The notes under the pieces: generated by a model
Told to the model about the DNA's origin: nothing
Database searches by the model: none
Seen by the model: only the letters and a program-made list of their open reading frames with translations
Made by a program: the position numbers and the translations under genes
Source of the DNA: Xylogone sp. PMI_703
Taxonomy: Eukaryota; Ascomycota; Leotiomycetes
DNA: 64,000 bases
Direction of reading: 5' to 3'
Assembly: GCA_021399445.1 (NCBI GenBank)
Contig: JAJTUQ010000004.1
Span: 3,410,001 to 3,474,000 of the forward strand
In this document: positions 56,777 through 64,000 of the stretch, in pieces
Numbering within the stretch: position 1 is the first letter of the stretch
How the letters are laid out: the number at the start of each line of letters is the position of its first letter

Positions 56777-59700
56777 CTATTCTCCCTCGGGTGAATTGTT
56801 GGACAATGCAAGAATCTTCTGTAGCACTGCTTTAATATCACTTGCCGTATGGTGGCTTGTATCCGTATTCGAAAAGTCGTGTTCAAGGAACCTTCTTCCA
56901 ATCATTTCCGCACTCTTTAACTCATCTACTTCTTCCTCTGAGACCTTAGCACAAGCAGCAACAAGGTCTTCGCCCCGAGCAGAAAGAAGAATTAGCTCTT
57001 CGGCCCTCTTCACAATTGCTGGATCAATACCATTCATACTAGCACAGCATGTGCCAAAGCTTGATGTACTCCTGCCTGAAACAAATCTGTACAGATAAGT
57101 GATTTGATCTTCCACTTCTTCTGCATCTGTGTTGACCAGAACTTCCATATGTCCGAATGATAATCTGGCCTCTTCTCTTAAAAATCCATTCTCGAAGATT
57201 TCATGAAAATGCGTCGCGCCGAGTACCTTCGGATTGTTATTTCCAAGATTGAGAAAGTGGCGGAAAATTCCGCAAGTTAGCCCGGCACCATCTGTACTGT
57301 TGGTGCCCTTCCCAAATTCATCAATGATGATCAAGCTTCGCCGAGTGGCCAGGTTTGCAGCCATAGCAATCTGCTGCAAGTCGATCATAAAAGCACTTTG
57401 ATTCTTCGAAACGCTCTCCCTGGTTTTAATTCTAGTAAGGATCTTGTCAGTTATTCCGATGGTGGCTTTCTTAGCTGGAACAAAGCTTCCAATATGAGCC
57501 ATATAGATAATAATGGCAATCTGTTTCAGATAAATGCTTTTGCCAGAATAGTTGGGACCTGTCATTATTAGCATACTAGGGCCTTTAGCCATACCACTTC
57601 TATTGGATAAGTTCTCAAAGGACCTTCCTGTATCATCCTCCTCATCCCCAGGTCCTCCCACAAGAGAGCAGTCGTTAGGAACATATGATGGCACAGTCAG
57701 TTCCTGAAGAAGATGTCTGCCTTCTTCGATACGTATTATATTTTCTGTAGTAATGTGTGGAGAAACGAGATTATATCGTTGTGCCCCTAGAGCTAAAGCC
57801 ACAACATAGTCGAGGTCACCACAGAAATCGGAAGCGGCAATTAGCAGATCTTCATATTCTAAAACTTTAACTGCAAGTCCGTGTATAATCTCAATTTCTC
57901 GATCTGTGACATACTATTAGATCAGGATTTCATACTTCTCGTTCAACTTACCACATATCATCCCATATAAATCACCAAAATAGTCATCTAATTCTTTCAT
58001 ACGCCGGTTTTTATAATAGCACACATTTTCACTAACAAACATTTTCTCCCATATGTCGTCTATTGTCCCTTCACCTTCGTACTTCCCCTTTCCCGTTTCA
58101 GGATCGAGCGTGACGACAGTGAGGAATCCAAGTTGCGGAAAGAAGATACAGTTCTCGACATATTGCCGGGCCCATTCAGGCAAGCCAACAGAAAGTTGAG
58201 TCGCAATTTCCGTAAGTAGAGTATCCATTCCATCGTATGTTCTTTTGATAGCATCAAGCTCGGAATCTACTCCCGGTAGGACTGCAGTACGATGCTGTTC
58301 AACGGATCTCTGAAAGTCAATTGTCTCCGTAATAAGCTTGCCAATTCGATGAAGGCCCTGCGTGTCTATTTCTTGGATCATCTATATAAAATATAAGCCA
58401 TTATCCCTAGCTTCAGTGCTTGGACTTTCACCTTGCTTCCAACTGTCAATGAGGGGACTTCGATCAACTCTCTTAGAGCCTCAATGATTTTTAGCACGTA
58501 GAAATTAAACTGCTGTATAAATTTCCAAATACGACTGTGAACAGTGGAACCACTACCACAAATACCACTGGAGCCTTTCTGTAACTGTACAATAATTGGT
58601 CGTATATCTTTTATTCTCCTCAGACTCCTTGAAATGTTCTCTAAGGCAACTGAGTTTTCGGGGTGCAGTAAGATACTGATATCACTTAGTCGTTGAGTGA
58701 TTATTTTGAGGTCTATTGTAGGTCTGAGAAACACACGCCGAAGCTTTTGCTTTCCCTGTGGAGTACAGGCGAGATGATAGAATAAACCGTACACGGATAG
58801 CCCTTCTTTGTCCCCAGTTGTAAATTTATTAGGCCCCTGCATATGGGAATTTGGATGGCTTTCTGATTGTATTATTTGCAAAGCATCTAGAGTATCCGTA
58901 TTAATGAACATGAGGTCTGATAGAGTGAATGGCTCAACGGTTCTGATGCTAAAAGGAAGTTGATTATCTTCATCATTAGGCAGAATTCCAATAGACCTTC
59001 GACGGGTAAGGTAACTAATAATAGCTCCAGCGCAACCTATCTGGAGACGTTAATGAAAGAGTATCTGAAATAGTGGTGTAGCGTACTGTAAGTCTCCATT
59101 CGAAGTCTATCCAACCTCCTAGCTTCATTTGCCGACCAACGGGTCCAGACTTCTCCCGATGTGCTGTGTCATGTACAATATCCGTGGTTAGATCCTCTCC
59201 AGGCACTGTAAAGATAAAAGTTGGTCCATTGGCTCTACTGAACTCAAGGTTGAGGAGCTTGCTTTTGGCAGCTTCGTAGTGGAACTCGGATGATGGCCGA
59301 GAGTCAATGACATAAGAGCCAAATATCTCGTCTATAGATTGATTAATTTGACTTTTATGCGTGTTATTGCAGATAAATACCTACTGGTGTCATGCCCTCG
59401 ATCAATACCACGAGCATCTTTTCTCAACACTTCTTCTAGTACCTCATCAGACTTTGTGCTTACTAGCACTACTGTAGGCTGAGCATGGAGCTTAATCCTT
59501 TCCAGAATTTCGAGCCCACCAATTTTGACATCTTCCATCAAATAGAGTTTCTCCTCTCTCGTCACATAATACGCACATCCGATAGTACCTCCGCGGACTT
59601 TCATGTCTATTGCCATTATGATGTCGTTGAACGCATCAGGTTCTTCGACTTGTGAGCTAGAATCATGTATTTCTTCCCTATCATCTCCGTAGTTATCAGT

Positions 59701-59916
59701 GCCATGAGCTACTGAGGGCGTGAACAAGTGGTTGTTAGTTGATCCCAAACAACTCTTCTTTCGTTTTGGAAGTTGTGGAGAAGCAAACGCAGTTGATGAC
59801 GATACAACACTACCTGGGGAAGTAGGGCAAGTTCGTAGGGCCAATGAGCAACCGGGAGTATTGGTTGATGGTGTTGCCGGGCTTTGAGAATCTCTCCGGC
59901 GACGTTTGTATGCCAT
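56777..59916 (-). CDS. MSH5: Meiotic MutS homologue MSH5
   Basis: Five exons, 59916-59385, 59331-59087, 59040-58432, 58381-57952 and 57903-56777, encode 980 residues. The frame is open slightly further upstream but the first ATG is at 59916. A disordered basic N terminus ([11 protein letters not shown]) precedes a conserved MSH5 segment, [20 protein letters not shown]. The MutS core helices are present ([20 protein letters not shown]). The C-terminal ATPase has Walker A GPNYSGKS from residue 721 and Walker [18 protein letters not shown]5 pairs with MSH4 and stabilises Holliday-junction intermediates to promote crossovers; it does not repair mismatches. The MSH5 assignment rests on the N-terminal segment and on [20 protein letters not shown]. 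No mismatch-binding F-x-E motif was seen. Confidence 0.93.
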
Positions 59917-60297
59917 GCTCAATAATTCATTGACTTGATCTAGATGTCGACTTGATGACGAAATAAGTGGGAAGGAAGGAGAGCTCGCGGCGGTAACACA
60001 AAAGGAACAAGTAAATCATACAATTGGGGGAAATTGTGTTAAAAGGTATCAATGCAAGGGGAATGTAAATTGCATAATAAAATGAGAAAAAGACTCGGAG
60101 AAAATGTTTATACATATTCAATGAAAATTGCACAGAAAATGGTATGATAAAGGATATATCATACAGCTTACCGCACCGAGACGCACTGCATATCACTAGA
60201 AACATATCTTTTAGGTCTACCTGAGCCAATAAGCTTTATCTTCTTTTGAAATCATAATCGTGTGTAACCTGACAACATCTGACCCATTTGGTAGTGT
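59917..60297. other. Intergenic region between EMC5 and MSH5
   Basis: Both genes are on the minus strand. This 381-bp AT-rich region holds the MSH5 promoter and the EMC5 3' end. A hydrophobic frame at 59927-60229 lacks family features. Confidence 0.55.
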
Positions 60298-60791
60298 CTA
60301 TCCTTCCGTAGTGGACTCTCCATCTCTTACCCATTGTGCGAACTCTTTCCTCTGCTTTCTTATGTCTATGAAGCCAGGTCTACTTTCCAACACCTTAAAT
60401 GGATTGCCTTGATAATCCTTGGCCACTTGTCCGTTGCTTTGCATAAATCCTTTCTCTCCTTCTCGTTCAATCTTCCCCGCATAGACGCGCCATTGTATGG
60501 GTCGTAATTCGGAAGTGCCAAGGACCAAACCAAGGCAGACCACGAATATCGCAACAATTGTTTCTATTGAAATATCAAGTGGCAATGATGTAACCGCAGG
60601 TGTAGCTATGCTGTGCGAAGTGAGGGACGATAGTGCGGCTTTGCCTGTTGAATGAAGGGTTGAATGCTCATGAGCGGAATAACAGCTAGCACAAGGTAAG
60701 TAGGAAATTATAGTACAGAAAGCATCATCACTTACGCATGCACAAGAAGCAACAAACCAAAGCCAGTGATTGATTTAGTTACCAAAGTCAT
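60298..60791 (-). CDS. EMC5: ER membrane protein complex subunit 5 (EMC5/MMgT)
   Basis: Two exons, 60791-60736 and 60685-60298, encode 147 residues. The first helix is MTLVTKSITGFGLLLLVHAC, built across the splice site, then SAHEHSTLHS. A second hydrophobic helix is IETIVAIFVVCLGLVLGTSE, followed by the strongly conserved LRPIQWRVYAGKIEREGEKG and a cytosolic tail with FKVLESRPGFIDIRKQRKEF. Length and pattern agree with yeast EMC5 (KRE27) and animal MMGT1. The protein is a core membrane subunit of the EMC insertase, which inserts tail-anchored and multipass proteins at the ER. A magnesium-transport role proposed for the animal homologue is less certain. Confidence 0.94.
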
Positions 60792-61222
60792 CTTGACCTG
60801 GTTTATAGTTCGATCACACAGGGTTACAAGTGTGTAAGAGGTTGGTCTCTCAGTATTACGAAATTGCATAAATTAAGCGTAAAACAGCCGCAACCTAGAA
60901 GCGGGACAAATCCCTGGCAAAGTTATTCCGATCCGAGACCGATAACTTTCCGCTACTTTGGGTATTCGAATATTCACGACGCAGCGAACACATTTCAAAG
61001 TAAAGACTCAAATTGGACATAAGGCAGCACCTGCCGCATTTTTGACTTATTTAATTTTTTCATTTCATTTCGGTTCATTCATCACTAATCATGATGATCG
61101 AGAGTCATCAAGGTATTTTATCTTCCTATCTGACAACACAAGCAAACCCAGCAAGGAATGTGTGACATCAAATCAAAATGCTGGATAATTTGAGAGTGAA
61201 GGTATCGCATAAAAATGGGCAT
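60792..61222. other. Intergenic region between eEF1B and EMC5
   Basis: This 431-bp region holds the EMC5 promoter and the eEF1B 3' end. A frame at 60958-61188 is not supported as a gene. Confidence 0.55.
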
Positions 61223-62342
61223 CTATAGTTTTTGCATAGCAGCCTATTGGGTATATTAGAAATATGCTTAAACAAAAAACTCGGCAAGTACTTACGATAT
61301 CTGTCGACTGGACGTAATCCTCAAAGCCAGAGATTTCCTCTTGCAAATCATCAAGACCAATCTTCTCATCTTCAACGACCAAGTTAATCTGGAGCTTCTT
61401 GATACCGTAACCAACGGGGATGAGCTTTGAAGCACCCCAGACGAGACCATCTTTCTCAATACCACGAACAGCAGCTTCCAAAGCAACCATATCTGTCTCA
61501 TCATCTATGTCATACCGTTAGAACTGAGTGCATATCTATTCTAATGGAAACTTACCCCAAGGCTTAACGTCCATGGTGACGATAGACTTAGCTGCTGGCT
61601 TGGTCTTTCCTTCCTTCTTCTTCTTGTACTCAGCCAGACGCTCTTCTCTGATTCTAGCAGCCTCTGCATCTTCTTCTTCATCGTCGCTACCAAACAGATC
61701 AACTTCATCATCATCTTCCTCTGCGGCTGGGGCCTTCGCTGGGTTTAGAGTAACCTCTGCGACCTCTGGGCCATATGCGGAAACTGGTTTTGAAGCATCG
61801 CCAGGAAGGGTGGCGAAGTCCTCAGTCCAAGAAGATATGTGCTTGTACCATCTAGCGGCGTAGGGGTACTTGGAGGCATCTGGGGCGGAGGAAAGAGCCT
61901 TGAAGCTGACGACGTCGGCCTGGGATGGAGAGTAGCTGGTAGGAGTCAGTCATCTGCGTTTAGATATGTAGATAGGACGCAGATAGCAGATTGTAAATAA
62001 AGATTCAGAGATGCACTTGATTGCATTGGCGATCGTCATCTGACGGTTCTTGAGGCCGCTCGGTAACACGGACCAATGTTGCTCATCATTAAATAGAAAA
62101 AGTTGAGGTTATAGAAAGCAGATAGTAACCGAAGTCGCTACAAATAATGGAGGGACAACAATCACACGCTCTGCGTATAATAAAAGATATACATACCCAA
62201 CGATGTATGATCGGGTTTGTAACCAGTTGTTAAGCACTAACTTTTGTTAACCTGCGCCCAAAACGGTACTGAATGCAGCTTTCGATTTAGGTGAATGCTT
62301 ACTGGTCAGGCCAGCGTCGGTAACAAGATCTGCGAACCCCAT
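61223..62342 (-). CDS. EFB1: Translation elongation factor eEF1B-alpha (EF-1beta)
   Basis: Five exons, 62342-62303, 62236-62197, 61935-61556, 61504-61296 and 61243-61223, encode 229 residues. The protein exchanges GDP for GTP on eEF1A. Its N-terminal GST-like segment includes [20 protein letters not shown], built across exons 2 and 3. A central acidic linker [20 protein letters not shown] contains the conserved [10 protein letters not shown] box. The C-terminal exchange domain starts [16 protein letters not shown] and ends VQSTDIAAMQKL; the final exon adds only AAMQKL. The second intron is unusually long for this window (261 nt) and hosts a U18-like snoRNA. The gene is divergent from HSP78 across 340 bp. 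Confidence 0.97.
61998..62096 (-). ncRNA. snR18: Box C/D snoRNA U18 (snR18-like), intronic
   Basis: The RNA lies within the 261-nt intron 2 of the eEF1B gene, on the same strand. Box C ATGATGA is at 62083-62089 and box D CTGA at 62005-62008. An internal D'-like CCGA is at 62060-62063 and a C'-like AGATGAC at 62035-62041. The guide ATTGGTCCGTGTT (62065-62077) is complementary to AACACGGACCAA of large-subunit rRNA. The nucleotides paired five and six positions from D' are the A and C of AACAC, matching the A649/C650 methylation sites attributed to yeast snR18. Budding yeast snR18 is also carried in the EFB1 intron. A clear terminal stem is not visible, so the exact ends are uncertain. Confidence 0.87.
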
Positions 62343-62682
62343 TGTGACTGAAGAGTATCTTGGGTATAAGTGTGTTTGGAGTTGAAAAGAAAGTGAAGGG
62401 AAGAAATGAGTAAGGTGGGTTGGGTATGGTGGGGTTTTGTTCGATTTTTTTGGCAGGACGAAATGTGGTATGTACACTAGCGCGCAGGGCTAGTTATTGG
62501 CTAGATCTACATGCCACCTTCACATGCCTGAGGCCCGAAACAGCCTAGACTATCAGAGCTACCAGTTCGTTCGAGATCATTCGACGACTCTTTTGATATA
62601 GCTCTTAAGCTCGCCTGCGGGCCTGAAATGTCCCTTCATTGTAATTTTATTTTCTCTCAAAGACATACCTAATATTACTAAC
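62343..62682. promoter_or_regulatory. Divergent intergenic region, eEF1B / HSP78
   Basis: These 340 bp separate a translation factor gene and a mitochondrial heat-shock gene. TTC-rich sequence near 62565-62583 (GTTCGTTCGAGATCATTCGA) is only loosely like a heat-shock element and is not called as one. Confidence 0.5.
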
Positions 62683-64000
62683 ATGTTAGCAAGAAGAATC
62701 CGAATTCCTACCAGGCGTCTTCCTGCTACCTCGGTGGGTGCTGGACGAGCAACCGCCACACCACTTGCATCACTTGCCCTTCGTGCAAACCAGAATGCCA
62801 AACCATATGGTCTCCTCCCAGTCGTTGCTCTCCGAACATACGCAAATGGGAGACCTCATCCTCCTGGTGGAACGCATCGAATGGACATGAGTGGTGGAGA
62901 ACAAAAGCCTGCACTCGAACAGTATGGCGTAGATTTGACAGCGAAGGCCAAAGCTGGGAAGCTTGATCCAGTAATTGGTAGAGACTCCGAAATACATCGA
63001 ACTATTCAGGTTTTATCAAGGCGAACGAAAAACAATCCTGTCTTGATTGGAAGCGCCGGGACAGGAAAAACGGCCGTTCTGGAAGGACTAGCTCAACGAA
63101 TCGTGAAAGGTGATGTTCCGGAAAGCATCAAGAACAAGAGAGTGATATCGCTCGATCTTGGGCAGCTTATTGCAGGGGCGAAGTTTAGGGGTGATTTTGA
63201 AGAACGGCTGAAGAGTGTTTTGAAAGAAGTTGAAGAGGCCCACGGAGGTGTTATTCTGTTCATCGATGAGCTTCACACCCTCCTAGGTCTTGGCAAAGCC
63301 GAAGGATCAATAGATGGTATGTGATGACCCAGATTTTTATACCTAGCATGGCATATACTAACTGCTTTATAGCATCTAACCTCCTGAAGCCCGCGCTATC
63401 ACGGGGCGAACTCCAATGCTGCGGAGCTACTACCCTCAATGAATATAGGCAAATAGAAAAAGATGTAGCTCTAGCAAGGAGATTCCAGCCAATCATTGTG
63501 AGCGAACCATCGATCCAAGATACCATTAGTATTTTGCGAGGTATAAAGGAAAGATATGAAGTTCACCACGGAGTTCGAATAACAGATGGCGCACTGGTTG
63601 CGGCTGCGACATATAGCAATCGCTATATCACCGATCGGTTCCTGCCAGACAAAGCTATAGATCTGATGGATGAGGCCGCAAGCGCCTTAAGATTGCAGCA
63701 GGAGAGCAAGCCAGAAGACATCCTGCATCTGGACCAGAAAATCATGACCCTCCAAATAGAACTTGAAAGCCTACGGAAAGAAACGGACATTGCAAGCAAA
63801 GAACGACGTGAGAAGCTCGAAGCTGATCTCAAAAACTATCAAAATGAAGCTGCAATTCTGACAGAGAAGTGGGAGAAAGAAAAGAAAGAAATCGATGCAA
63901 TCAAGCAAGTGAAAGCGGATCTGGAACAGGCCCGTTTCGAACTCGAGCAGGCGCAGCGTGAGAACAACTTTGCCCGAGCTGGAGAGTTACGATATTCTGT
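62683..64000 (+). CDS. HSP78: Mitochondrial ClpB-type disaggregase HSP78 (5' part, cut by window end)
   Basis: Two exons are seen, 62683-63316 and 63373 to the window end, giving about 420 residues so far. The N terminus ([20 protein letters not shown] and following) is Arg-rich and lacks acidic residues, as in a mitochondrial presequence. The first AAA+ module starts almost at once at [20 protein letters not shown], without the Clp N-domain of cytosolic HSP104, which fits HSP78. Walker A is GSAGTGKT at residues 123-130 and Walker B is VILFIDEL. After the intron come [20 protein letters not shown], the arginine-finger region, and [20 protein letters not shown]. The charged heptad-like sequence at the right edge is the start of the ClpB middle coiled coil. 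HSP78 dissolves aggregates in the mitochondrial matrix with HSP70. Confidence 0.95.

Noticed and set aside
62560..62585. Heat-shock element upstream of HSP78
   Set aside because: TTC blocks are present but do not alternate with GAA at 5-bp spacing, so the element is not supported.

Overview
This is a eukaryotic window from a filamentous ascomycete (Pezizomycotina). The evidence is multi-exon genes with short introns (mostly 45-70 nt, GTRNGT donors, CTRAY-like branch sites), CT-rich promoter tracts, and lineage-typical proteins: a HeLo-domain protein, a Zn2Cys6 regulator, a bZIP/DUF3425 factor and Erv29/SURF4. Placement within Pezizomycotina, perhaps Leotiomycetes, is only a guess. Gene models were spliced by hand; each complete spliced CDS given keeps an open frame whose length is a multiple of three.

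Layout. 1-4.9 kb has no supported gene. 4.9-10.9 kb: HpcH/HpaI aldolase with a mitochondrial-type leader (+), glutaredoxin-like protein (-), CHORD/CS HSP90 co-chaperone (+), phosphoglycerate kinase (-). 10.9-13 kb is a partly AT-rich gap with a ~118-bp direct repeat. 13-18.3 kb: mitochondrial membrane protein (-), WIP/verprolin-like actin regulator (+), Erv29/SURF4 cargo receptor (+). 19-24.7 kb: HeLo-domain protein with a degenerate kinase domain (+), Zn2Cys6 regulator (-), ERB1/BOP1 (+). 25.2-36 kb: Cys-rich orphan (-), Tgl-family patatin protein that has lost its catalytic residues (-), LEO1 (-), MOB2-like coactivator (+), DUF3237 protein (-). 37.6-45.6 kb: CCHC-knuckle nuclear orphan (+) followed by a hairpin-rich tract, CorA-like transporter (-), GNAT acetyltransferase (-), ethanolamine kinase (+). 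45.6-56.8 kb is gene-poor and looks GC-richer, with one bZIP gene in the middle. 56.8-64 kb: MSH5 (-), EMC5 (-), eEF1B-alpha (-) and HSP78 (+, cut by the window end).

Most genes are housekeeping and do not form an obvious cluster. Four close divergent pairs probably share promoter regions: glutaredoxin/CHORD, mitochondrial protein/WIP, Zn2Cys6/ERB1 and eEF1B/HSP78; LEO1/MOB2 is a fifth, more widely spaced.

Most notable observations: a U18 box C/D snoRNA inside an intron of eEF1B, the same host gene as in budding yeast; a patatin-family pseudoenzyme with all catalytic elements replaced; a HeLo plus pseudokinase protein reminiscent of MLKL-type death effectors; a well-formed candidate intron whose donor overlaps the phosphoglycerate kinase stop codon; an aldolase with two start codons suited to dual targeting; and a run of short inverted repeats downstream of the CCHC orphan.
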